DNA from: Alphaproteobacteria bacterium | GTDB lineage: Bacteria > Pseudomonadota > Alphaproteobacteria > UBA9219 | Direction: 5' to 3' | Assembly (NCBI GenBank): GCA_026225415.1 | Contig: JAMFSS010000002.1 | Coordinates: 213,915 to 277,914 of the forward strand | Length of the DNA: 64,000 bases | In this document: positions 25,653 to 34,119 of the stretch, piece after piece | How positions within the stretch are numbered: the first letter of the stretch is position 1 | Layout of the letters: every line of letters starts with the position of its first letter | The notes under the pieces: model-generated | What the model was told of the DNA's origin: nothing | Seen by the model: only the letters and a program-made list of their open reading frames with translations | The model's database searches: none | Position numbers and translations under genes: made by a program

Positions 25653-26531
25653 ATGCGTTCTGCGCAATTGCTTATGGGCGGAATGTTGGTGTTTTTGCTT
25701 GTCTCTGCGGCACATGCCGATGATGCGCCTGATGCCGATACGCCGGACAAATCGGGCTACACTTTGTTCAATCCGACGACCGATGACCAGATGCGGGATT
25801 TCAGCACCGACCGTCCGGGCAAAACGCACAGCGCGAACACGGTGGATGCCGGACATTTCCAGTTGGAATCCGATATCGCCACGCACACATTCGATCACTT
25901 CTCATCCAATGCTCAAACCAGCAATGGCTACAGCGTCATCGCACCGACATTAAAAATCGGTTTGACTAATTGGGCGGATCTTGAAACCTCTATGGCGTTG
26001 TTCAATTTCGCCAGCCAGAAAGACCGCACAACGGACACAACCACAAACGGCCATGGCTTTGGCGATTTCACCTTCGGCAGTAAAATAAATTTGTTCGGCA
26101 ATGATGGCGGTGATACGGCGCTGGCGCTTATCCCCGTCGTGAAATTTCCAACCGCATGCAACACTATCGGCAATGGAGTCGCGGAATATACACTCAACGC
26201 GCCCTATGATATCAACCTGCCCGATAAATGGGCGGTGACGCTGGAACCCGCACTCGGCATGTTGAAAAATAATGCCGATAATAATTTACATGGCGATTAT
26301 CAAATGCTCGGCACGCTCGGCCATCCTGTTTTTACCGACAGCATCACCGGCTCGGTCACGCTCAGCAGCGAATATGCAGATGGCGGCCAATTAACGCCGA
26401 ACTATACCGTTGGCCCTGCCTTGCAATGGCTTGCGATGCCCGCTTTGCAATTCGATGTCGGCACCAATATCGGGTTGAACCGCGCCAGCCCGGATTATAA
26501 TCTCTATACTGGCGTCTCCTTTCGCCTTTAA
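25653..26531 (+). CDS. Outer-membrane transporter-like protein (MetA-phenol-degradation family)
   Basis: 292 residues with a signal peptide (LLMGGMLVFLLVSAAHA) and beta-strand pattern ending in Phe-Arg-Leu (YTGVSFRL), as for an outer-membrane beta-barrel. The block FSTDRPGKTHSANTVDAGHFQLESD matches the PF13557 (phenol MetA degradation) family. No degradation genes are nearby, so the role is unclear. Nine bases after sspB, possibly co-transcribed. Confidence 0.75.
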   Translation: MRSAQLLMGGMLVFLLVSAAHADDAPDADTPDKSGYTLFNPTTDDQMRDFSTDRPGKTHSANTVDAGHFQLESDIATHTFDHFSSNAQTSNGYSVIAPTLKIGLTNWADLETSMALFNFASQKDRTTDTTTNGHGFGDFTFGSKINLFGNDGGDTALALIPVVKFPTACNTIGNGVAEYTLNAPYDINLPDKWAVTLEPALGMLKNNADNNLHGDYQMLGTLGHPVFTDSITGSVTLSSEYADGGQLTPNYTVGPALQWLAMPALQFDVGTNIGLNRASPDYNLYTGVSFRL

Positions 26532-26616
26532 AACATTGATTTTATGGCCTTTACAAGAAATTCATCTTCCTGTGTTTGAATAGGGTCACTTTTTCACAAC
26601 CACGGTTTCGCATCCG

Positions 26617-27927
26617 ATGCCCGTCGTCCTGCAAAGCGAAATGGCCGAATTGTTGGCGCAGCATCAACGCTATATCCGTGGCATTCAGGGCGGCAAGCGG
26701 CTCGATTTAACGATGCGCACCGGCCATGAAATCGATTTCTCGAAAAAGAATTTGCGCTCGGCAGAATTTGTCGGCGCGTTTCTTAATCACGCGAATTTCT
26801 CTTATTGCAAATTGCAACAAACGAATTTTTTCGGCTCGACCCTCAATAACAGTTCGTTTCTGGAAGCCGACCTGAGCCAGGCCGATATGCGCGGCGCGCA
26901 GATGCAAAGCGTAAATTTCACTAATGCCACACTTGATGACGCCAATATGTCCGATGGGCTTTTGCTGCAACATAAGAGCGGCGGCGAAATCATGCCCGTC
27001 CATATCGGCGAGGACAAATTCCGCCTCAGCCAAGCCGTGTTCCGCAATGCCACCGCGCAACGCGCCAAATTTTCCAGCGCGATTGAACTTTCAACCAATC
27101 TCAGCCTCGCAAATTTCAAAGGCGCAAAACTGGTCGGCGTGAATTTCGCCGGAAGTAATCTTCAAGGTGTAACATTTGAAAGCGCCGATTTACGCGGCTG
27201 CAATTTCACCAACGCCAATATGAACTCGGCCATTTTGCTGCACGCTAATCTGGATGGCGCGACCTTTGACGGCGCGGATTTAACCGCCAGCCTTGTGCAT
27301 GTCGAAGAATTTAAGGCCGAGACATTCACCAAAGCCAAGATGTCACGCACCTTGGAAAGCCTTGAATACAGCATCAAGGAAATCATCGCCAATCACCGCG
27401 TATGGGTCAACACCTTGGGACGCGACGGCGTTCGCGCCGATTTGGTCGGCATTAATTTATCGAATGTTATTCTGGATGGCGTTCAGATGCAGGCCGCGAG
27501 TTTGCAGAAATCGCTTCTGACCGGCGCATCGTTCCGCAGCGCGATTTTCACAATGTCGGACATGTCGTGCTGTAACGCGGCGGATTCCAATTTCAGCAAG
27601 GCCGATTGCCGCGGCATCAATTTTTCCATGTCGCGCCTTGACCGCGCCGATCTGCAAAATACCGATTTTTCGCCGATGCAGATCACGGCGACGCTTAAAC
27701 CGACCTTCTGGCCCGCCAATTTCACCGGCGCGCATTTGCAGGATGCGCGCTTGCGCGGCGCCGATTTACGCGGTGCGCATTTCGACCGCGCGATGTTGGC
27801 CGGTGCCGATCTGCGCGACACCGATTTGGAAGGCGCTGTGTTTCTGGATGCTAACCTAACCGGTGCTGACTTGCGCGGCGCGAAGCTTGAGAAAGCTGAT
27901 CTGCGCGGTGCAGTTGGCGTTAAATAA
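26617..27927 (+). CDS. Pentapeptide-repeat protein A
   Basis: 436 residues of A(D/N)LXX-type repeats throughout (ADLRGCNFTNANMNSAILLHANLDGATFDGADL), predicted to form a right-handed quadrilateral beta-helix. The helix is interrupted near residues 240-270 by a non-repeat segment SIKEIIANHRVWVNTLGRDGVRADL. The same interruption occurs in the paralogue at 38004. Function is unknown; relatives include gyrase-binding proteins, but this one has no other diagnostic feature. A signal peptide is absent. Confidence 0.85.
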   Translation: MPVVLQSEMAELLAQHQRYIRGIQGGKRLDLTMRTGHEIDFSKKNLRSAEFVGAFLNHANFSYCKLQQTNFFGSTLNNSSFLEADLSQADMRGAQMQSVNFTNATLDDANMSDGLLLQHKSGGEIMPVHIGEDKFRLSQAVFRNATAQRAKFSSAIELSTNLSLANFKGAKLVGVNFAGSNLQGVTFESADLRGCNFTNANMNSAILLHANLDGATFDGADLTASLVHVEEFKAETFTKAKMSRTLESLEYSIKEIIANHRVWVNTLGRDGVRADLVGINLSNVILDGVQMQAASLQKSLLTGASFRSAIFTMSDMSCCNAADSNFSKADCRGINFSMSRLDRADLQNTDFSPMQITATLKPTFWPANFTGAHLQDARLRGADLRGAHFDRAMLAGADLRDTDLEGAVFLDANLTGADLRGAKLEKADLRGAVGVK

Positions 27928-28049
27928 GGTCATAAACTGGCCACAACCCATTGAAATTGCACAATCACCTAGGTTGAAAGTATTTCTTGCTGTATATTCT
28001 GCATGTTCATTACGGCGTTTATAAAAAAACATTTTAGAGGACTTTATAT

Positions 28050-30074
28050 ATGACAGACATGAGCTCGCATCCCTACGCAGGCCGCCCGCTCGATGTATCG
28101 GGTGAAGGTTACTATGTCCTGCAACGCGGCAAGAGCCATTCGTTTCGTCAGTCCTTAAAACACCGCAAGAAAACGGCCACTCTTAATTCAGTGAGCACTG
28201 GCCTGCAAAATGGCGCGGCCAAACATCCCCTTCTCGCGGTTGCGGGTTCGGTGGCTTTGGGCGTTCTTGCTGCCCCCTATCTTTTTCAACCGACGCATAC
28301 CGTTTCTCAATCCCCCGCGCCCACCAAACCAAAATTAAAACCACAGGCCAAAGCCGCAGCCGTCAAACCGGTTGTTAAAATTGCCTATCACAGTGTTTCC
28401 ATTTCTGCCCAACCGACCACGGCCGATAAACGAAATTTCCTGAACAGCATCGACAGGATCATGAGCAACAAGGAATTGATGCAGGATATTTTAAATATCA
28501 GCGCCGTGAACGGCTCCGATCCGATGGATATCATGTTGACGATCGCATTTGAAACAAATGGTGACGCCAAGCATTTTAATCATACCGTCTATCACCAAAA
28601 CGGCAAAAAAGTTCAGCATAGCGCACGCGGTCCGTTTCAGGATATGCCCGATCAGTTTGTTTCTCTGGTGCATAATGACGGCTTCGCCTATGCCAAAAAA
28701 TTACGCGTTTACGCCGCGACCCTTTCCGACCAGAACAGCCAAATCTTCATGATGGAACGGGCGCAAGATCTGGAAACGCTTTCTGCCTATTTGCGAAATA
28801 AACATTATAATCATTATAAAGATCTGGTCGCGCATGATCCGATTGCCAAGCGCATGCTTAACAAAACCAATTTTTCGTTCAGCGGCAATATATTGGTTGA
28901 TATGTTGTTACAAGACGCCAGCAATGTAAAAGACGTTCGCGATTTAAATGCGCATACCGAAGCCAAATTCAATATGACGCTTGAGCAGGCGCAAACACTT
29001 ATTGGCAAACATATTGAAGAGCATTTGGTCAATTTCCTTGGACCCCACATGGCCGCGAAAATCACTGATTTGCGCGCCGAAGGCAAAGGCAACCTGCCTA
29101 TGTTCCCGTTCGTGTTCCCCAAAAAATATATGGCCGAACAAAACGGCGCCTATTGCGAACGTACGAAGACCACAACCGTCCGTATAACGAAAATGGTGGC
29201 GGTTCATGTTTTGCCCGCCCATGCGACAACCGCCAAACACGCGCACGCAATCCACAAGGCAACACACGTTGTTGGTGGCACACATCACGCCAAAGCGACC
29301 CCCAAGCATATCTCACACAAACCTGTAGCCAAAGGCGCGCATTTACACAAGACGCCGGTTGCGCATGCCCATACCGTTCATGCCAAACCACACACAACTG
29401 CAACACACAAACATGCGGCAGCACACCCCAAACATGTTGTCGCGGTGCATCACACACATCATACAGCACCCACGCACACTACGCATAAGACACACGCCAA
29501 GCCTACTCATGCGTCGCATGCAAAAATATCCCATGCGCATCAGGTGGCTGTCCCTACCAGCCATTCGGCGCATCATGCACACGCGGTTACATCTCGCGCC
29601 GCCCATCAACCGGCAAAAACTGTGGCCGCGCATAAAAAATCCGCAACCAAACCGCAATTCAGATCAGTGACCAAAACCCATATCGAAAAATCTTGCGCCG
29701 TACAAATGTCGATACAGGATTATTACAACAAGCAAATGACCCGATATGAAAATATGTTTCCCGACCTGAATCATAAAGTTCAGGCCGATGTCGCGCTCGA
29801 CCCAACGCTTGCGGGGCAATTTGCGGCAGCCCGCGAGCATCGCGCTTTGTTCCTTGCCGCCCTTGATGGCCGCATAACCTTGCCCAAACTTGCCCTGCCC
29901 ACGCAAGCTTTGGCACATGCGCAACCTGCTACGCCCCACGCCAATCCATCTGTAAGCACCGGCTGGTACCAAGCTGCCACGCAAGTCGCCTATAACTGGT
30001 TTAATATTAAACCGGCGCAACCTTCAGGCAAAAATGACAAGAGCTTTTTTGCCTCGTTTTTACCAGCGGGTTGA
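28050..30074 (+). CDS. Membrane-anchored protein with His-rich linker and lysozyme-like domain
   Basis: 674 residues. A single membrane helix (HPLLAVAGSVALGVLAAPYLF, residues 58-78) follows a basic N-terminus. A helical domain at about 120-360 contains MLTIAFETNGDAK...SARGPFQDMP, which resembles the E...GxxQ core of lytic transglycosylases in degenerate form. Residues about 375-540 are a low-complexity His/Ala/Thr/Lys tract with more than 35 His (for example HKTHAKPTHASHAK). The C-terminal part (DYYNKQMTRYENMFPDL, VAYNWFNI) is ordered again. Metal binding by the tract is inference. Preceded by an AGAGGA-like ribosome site. Confidence 0.65.
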   Translation: MTDMSSHPYAGRPLDVSGEGYYVLQRGKSHSFRQSLKHRKKTATLNSVSTGLQNGAAKHPLLAVAGSVALGVLAAPYLFQPTHTVSQSPAPTKPKLKPQAKAAAVKPVVKIAYHSVSISAQPTTADKRNFLNSIDRIMSNKELMQDILNISAVNGSDPMDIMLTIAFETNGDAKHFNHTVYHQNGKKVQHSARGPFQDMPDQFVSLVHNDGFAYAKKLRVYAATLSDQNSQIFMMERAQDLETLSAYLRNKHYNHYKDLVAHDPIAKRMLNKTNFSFSGNILVDMLLQDASNVKDVRDLNAHTEAKFNMTLEQAQTLIGKHIEEHLVNFLGPHMAAKITDLRAEGKGNLPMFPFVFPKKYMAEQNGAYCERTKTTTVRITKMVAVHVLPAHATTAKHAHAIHKATHVVGGTHHAKATPKHISHKPVAKGAHLHKTPVAHAHTVHAKPHTTATHKHAAAHPKHVVAVHHTHHTAPTHTTHKTHAKPTHASHAKISHAHQVAVPTSHSAHHAHAVTSRAAHQPAKTVAAHKKSATKPQFRSVTKTHIEKSCAVQMSIQDYYNKQMTRYENMFPDLNHKVQADVALDPTLAGQFAAAREHRALFLAALDGRITLPKLALPTQALAHAQPATPHANPSVSTGWYQAATQVAYNWFNIKPAQPSGKNDKSFFASFLPAG

Positions 30075-30099
30075 TAAACCAACCATTACCACCTATCTT

Positions 30100-30123
30100 G
30101 GGCGGGACTTGTTCCCGCCCTTT
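30100..30123 (+). terminator. Terminator between the His-rich gene and the fkbH-like gene
   Basis: GGGCGGGA / TCCCGCCC 8-bp stem with a 5-base loop, followed by a TTTCTGTTTG tract. It argues that the fkbH-like gene starts after it, at 30137, rather than at the upstream GTG/ATG of the track. Confidence 0.6.
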
Positions 30124-30136
30124 CTGTTTGTGCTCC

Positions 30137-32221
30137 ATGCCCCTCCGCCGGTCGCGCTTTATTCATCAACTGCCTGTCGGCGATGGTCGCATCCTTATTG
30201 TGCATGCCGCCAACGCGATGCGTTTGCCCGCTGACAAAGAAGTCAATGCGTTGCTGGATTATTTTGCTGTGCCGCATGAACTGAATGAAGCCTGCCGCGG
30301 TCTGGCATCCCTGATCCCCTACACCCCCGATGCCATCCAACGCGCCATTGCAGGGTTGGTCGAACGCGGCATTTTAACCGACCAAACGCCGGAACAGGAA
30401 TTAGCGACAATCTCGGCTCAACTTGCCCCCACCCACGGGCGCGATCCAAGCGAGATGCTGGAACAATACCGCCGCGTCCATAAAACCGGCGTGGGCGATT
30501 ATTGGTCTGTCGGTGCATCGCAAACTATTGATGAATTGGGCGCGAACGCCAAACGCGTCGATGCGTTGCTGTTCGGCGATTGCGACATACAAATGGAAAG
30601 CGATTTTCTGCGCCGCGAAGCCGCCAAACACGGCATTGATCTGCGCATCGCCGCGACTTTCCCCGACGATGTGCGTTTTGCCAGCGACCATAAACATGAT
30701 GTTATCTTTATCGGGGCGTTGCGCGCGCGACATCATGTGATGGACACGCCGCAACCGGGGCAAACACCGCATGCGGTTTATATCATGCAGGCGCATCGCT
30801 TGCTTACCCAATTACGCGAACAATCACAAGCGCCTATTCTTATCGATAATCTGCCCGAACCGACCGTTCAACCTTTGGGCTTTGCCGAACAGGGCTTAAC
30901 GGGGCACCGTACGCGGTTTCGTATGGCCAATGTGTCGCTGGCCGAATTGGCCGCGACGATGCCGGGCGTTTATGTGGTCGATATCGCGGCGGCCATGGCG
31001 GCATGCGGCAATGAAAATTTGCTGGATGACGGGTTGGTTGATTTCACGCATTTCGGTTCGCCCGGCTGGTTATTGCAAAGACCGGAACGCGAACGCGCCG
31101 CCGTTCATAACATTTTCCCCGACACCACGCCCTTGGCACAATCGGTCGGCGGCAATCCTTATTTACGCGAGGCTTCGTTGGCCGCAACGCATATCGATGC
31201 AATGACTGTCGCGTTGGGCATAGGCCGTAAAAAATGCGTTATCCTTGATCTCGATGGTACTTTATGGCCGGGCGTACTTGCGGAAACCGGCGCGCCATTT
31301 GCGTGGACGCCCGAAATAAGCGGGCCTTTTTCCCATATCGGTTTGTATTTCGGGCTGCATGAAGCTTTGTTATGTTTGAAAAAACGCGGCATTGTTTTGG
31401 TATGTGTCAGCAAAAATGACGAAGCCACAGTGCGTGAATTATGGAAATATCCGGCGCATTATCCGCAGCAACGCTTGCTAACGCCTGATGATTTTGTGAC
31501 ATGGCGAGTCAATTGGAATGACAAGGTTGATAACATAAAATCCATCGCCCACGAACTCGGCTTTGCGCTCGACAGTTTTCTGTTCATTGACGACCATCCG
31601 GTTGAACGCGACCGCGTGCAGCAATTTTTACCCGAAGTCGAAGTGTGGGGCGAAGACCCGTTTGTTTTGCGTCGCCGCCTGCTTAATGACCCGCGCTTGC
31701 AATTACCAATTATCACTGATGAAGCCGCGCAACGCAGCACATTGGTGAAGTCACAATTGGAACGGCAACATTTACGCGCCGACATTAAGGATGAGGCGGA
31801 TTATATCACCTCACTCAACATCCAATGCCGTATGGAAAAACTGTCGGACGATGCCGTGCGGTTCTCGCGTGTCGAAGAAATCTTCCAACGCACTACCCAA
31901 TTCAACACAACCGGTCGCAAATTTACGGCCACAGAATTGGCCGCGATGAATGTTTACACGCTGGATGTCACCGATCGTTTCGGCGCACATGGCTTGGTGG
32001 GCGCGGCTGTTATTTCAAACAACAAAATTTTGGGTTTGGCGATCAGTTGCCGCGTGTTGGGCATGGGTGTCGAACATCAATTCATGCGCTATATTCTAAC
32101 CCAAGCCAAAAAACTTTCCGGCCGCATTATTGAAACTAACCGCAATATGCCAGTACGTAACATCTACCGCGATAACGGATTCACCGAACAGGAAGTTGGG
32201 TTTTGGGTTTACGGCTTTTAA
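30137..32221 (+). CDS. FkbH-like HAD-superfamily protein
   Basis: 694 residues from ATG at 30137; the track start at 30071 lies before a terminator and is rejected. The first about 90 residues are a winged-helix/PqqD-like region (LPADKEVNALLDYF). Then comes an SGNH-like segment. The HAD-IIIC domain (about 370-520) has VILDLDGTLWPGVLAE, LVCVSKNDEATV and FLFIDDHPVERDRVQQFLPEVEV. The end is a GNAT-like domain (GRIIETNRNMPVRNIYRDNGF). FkbH proteins typically load a glyceryl unit onto an acyl carrier protein in polyketide-type pathways. No partner ACP or KS gene is in sight, so the role here is uncertain. It overlaps the convergent 2OG gene by 4 bases. Confidence 0.8.
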   Translation: MPLRRSRFIHQLPVGDGRILIVHAANAMRLPADKEVNALLDYFAVPHELNEACRGLASLIPYTPDAIQRAIAGLVERGILTDQTPEQELATISAQLAPTHGRDPSEMLEQYRRVHKTGVGDYWSVGASQTIDELGANAKRVDALLFGDCDIQMESDFLRREAAKHGIDLRIAATFPDDVRFASDHKHDVIFIGALRARHHVMDTPQPGQTPHAVYIMQAHRLLTQLREQSQAPILIDNLPEPTVQPLGFAEQGLTGHRTRFRMANVSLAELAATMPGVYVVDIAAAMAACGNENLLDDGLVDFTHFGSPGWLLQRPERERAAVHNIFPDTTPLAQSVGGNPYLREASLAATHIDAMTVALGIGRKKCVILDLDGTLWPGVLAETGAPFAWTPEISGPFSHIGLYFGLHEALLCLKKRGIVLVCVSKNDEATVRELWKYPAHYPQQRLLTPDDFVTWRVNWNDKVDNIKSIAHELGFALDSFLFIDDHPVERDRVQQFLPEVEVWGEDPFVLRRRLLNDPRLQLPIITDEAAQRSTLVKSQLERQHLRADIKDEADYITSLNIQCRMEKLSDDAVRFSRVEEIFQRTTQFNTTGRKFTATELAAMNVYTLDVTDRFGAHGLVGAAVISNNKILGLAISCRVLGMGVEHQFMRYILTQAKKLSGRIIETNRNMPVRNIYRDNGFTEQEVGFWVYGF

Positions 32222-33321
32222 TCGGTGAGCCGGTCGTCTTCGTTCGTATAACGCCCCTCATCATCATGCAGATGCGCGTTGTTTTGCAAGCGCAATGCTG
32301 CTTCTGCCTCGCCATAGAAAAACGGCACAAAGGCGTATCGTTTGCCCTTGGTTACGGGTGTTACCTGATGCAACGCGCCGGTTGAAAAAACCACCGCGCC
32401 GCCATGGGGCGCTGCATATTGTTTTTGCCCGAATTCGGGAAAGAAAATTTTGCATCCTTCATAATCGGCATTCAAATTAAACGAAGCAGCAAAAACCCGA
32501 TGCCTCGCACCGACATTCACATTATCGCGGTGGCGCGAAAAATGGCCGCCCGTTTCCGAATCGTAACAGGAAACCAGATACCGATCCATGCGCGTCGGGC
32601 GATATTGAAAAAACCGCTCCATCATCGGCACAACACGGCGCGTGATGCGTTTGCGAATTTCGGAACGAATAACAGGATCATATAACACAAAATCCTGCCG
32701 TTGCTTCATGCTGTGGTCGATCACGGTCATCGTCTTGCCGTCTTTATCCAGCATGAAACCGGAATCTTTGCCGCCATTTTCTTGATATAGCTTTATTAAT
32801 TCCTCACAAAATTCCGGCTCGAACACGTGGGGTATAACCAGAACCGGCGCAACCAAAGGCACGCCGGCAAAATCATCGGTTTTCGGCAATTTGGCCAGAT
32901 AGCCACAAATTTCCGGCGCCCCCGCGCCCTGCCCGCCTAGTGCAAAAACTCTTTCCACGCGCAGCATTGGGTCGATGACCATAAGTTTTGGCGCGGCATC
33001 GGCACCGCACTGACGCGTGATCGCGCCATCATAATCCTTGATGAAACCTAACCCGCGATGGCTCGCCGCGGCCAACTGCGCATCCATCGGCGTGGGCGCG
33101 GTCAAAACCGCGTAACAAACCATGTGATCGTCGGTAAAGGCGCGCCCCAAAGTGACGATAATATCCGCAAGGGTACGCGTCACGGTTTCATCGGCCAAAT
33201 CATGTGCAAAGAACAACACAACCCAACGCCCCGCCATAACGCTTAGATTATGCGTGGTGTTGGCCAATGTCTGCGCATCAAACCAGGGGACAAGATCGCC
33301 GGTTGTAAGGGTCTTGGTCAT
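32218..33321 (-). CDS. Thioredoxin-fold plus 2OG-Fe(II) oxygenase fusion
   Basis: 367 residues. The N-terminal about 150 form an AhpC/peroxiredoxin-like fold (GDLVPWFDA, RWVVLFFAHDL) without the active-site Cys expected of a peroxidase; the only nearby Cys is in VCYAVL. The C-terminal half is a prolyl-4-hydroxylase-type Fe(II)/2-oxoglutarate domain. Iron ligands are H and D in HFSRHRDN and a distal His in GALHQVTPVTKGKRYAFVPF, where Lys/Arg binds 2-oxoglutarate. Substrate unknown. Confidence 0.85.
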   Translation of the reverse strand: MTKTLTTGDLVPWFDAQTLANTTHNLSVMAGRWVVLFFAHDLADETVTRTLADIIVTLGRAFTDDHMVCYAVLTAPTPMDAQLAAASHRGLGFIKDYDGAITRQCGADAAPKLMVIDPMLRVERVFALGGQGAGAPEICGYLAKLPKTDDFAGVPLVAPVLVIPHVFEPEFCEELIKLYQENGGKDSGFMLDKDGKTMTVIDHSMKQRQDFVLYDPVIRSEIRKRITRRVVPMMERFFQYRPTRMDRYLVSCYDSETGGHFSRHRDNVNVGARHRVFAASFNLNADYEGCKIFFPEFGQKQYAAPHGGAVVFSTGALHQVTPVTKGKRYAFVPFFYGEAEAALRLQNNAHLHDDEGRYTNEDDRLTD

Positions 33322-33400
33322 GCTTGCCTCAATAAGGAACGGCTCATATTAACCATAGGAAGCAAGGTTGGCGAGTGCCATCCGCCGGTTTTGACAAGAA

Positions 33401-33422
33401 TCCTGTTGTCAAGAAAGAGAGA
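33401..33422. promoter_or_regulatory. Palindrome TTGACAA-N8-TTGTCAA upstream of an unknown gene
   Basis: A perfect 7-bp inverted repeat separated by 8 bases lies 53 bases before the ATG at 33475. The left half also resembles a -35 box (TTGACA). It may be an operator; it is not seen elsewhere in the window. Confidence 0.4.
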
Positions 33423-33474
33423 CTCATTTTAGCATGTCATCATTAATTAGTGGCAATGTTACAGAGGAGATTTG

Positions 33475-34119
33475 ATGTTAACTCCAACCGTACCGAATAA
33501 AACACCTTGGGCAGACCCTTTTGGTTCAGATACGGCTCGCAAACCTTTTGAAGTCGAAACCATTAACGGGGTCGCTTACCTCAGACGAAAAATTATCACA
33601 GACGGCAAAGACCATATTTTAGAAGAGCAAAGAAAATTAATCCCTATACTTGATCAAATTCATGACGCGGCTGACGAAGCCCTATTGGCTGTAACAGAAG
33701 AAAAAAGAAAACAAACTGAAGTCGGCATTCAATGGAGAGCCTTTCATTACACCTCTAACAAGGGCTTTGAAATTGTTTGCATTGCCAGCCAAAAAACGGA
33801 AACAGATCATGTTGTTTTGCTGGCGGAGAAAGGTTGCGAGTGGCCTTCTATCCTTGACGGTTATTTCCCAACCCTTCCTGTTTTAACAACACCCCATGAA
33901 AAGCAAGCCGGAACAACCGTCATTTCTCTTGATGGCTATCGCCATAAACTCAATGATTACGACATGCCCGACGCGGTTCGCATTGTTTATCCGGGCGCTA
34001 TTGCAACGCTTAAGCGCTGCATAGAAAACGACGAAGGCCCCTTATATGCTTTTGATTTCAAACCCCACCTTCCACGCAGGGGGCAAGGAAGCTTTCAAGC
34101 TATTCTCAGACTGCACTAG
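33475..34119 (+). CDS. Unknown protein
   Basis: 214 residues (ATG after GAGGAG ribosome site). No recognised domain. It contains a probable globular fold (EVETINGVAYLRRKIITDGKDHILEEQR...VLLAEKGCEWPSILDGYFPTLPV). GC is visibly lower than in flanking genes, so it may be a later arrival. Its last 14 bases overlap recJ, which runs convergently. Confidence 0.55.
   Translation: MLTPTVPNKTPWADPFGSDTARKPFEVETINGVAYLRRKIITDGKDHILEEQRKLIPILDQIHDAADEALLAVTEEKRKQTEVGIQWRAFHYTSNKGFEIVCIASQKTETDHVVLLAEKGCEWPSILDGYFPTLPVLTTPHEKQAGTTVISLDGYRHKLNDYDMPDAVRIVYPGAIATLKRCIENDEGPLYAFDFKPHLPRRGQGSFQAILRLH

Noticed and set aside
29098-29670. Several ORFs in other frames of the His-rich gene
   Set aside because: Low-complexity CAC/CAT/GCA codons make open frames by chance in every frame.
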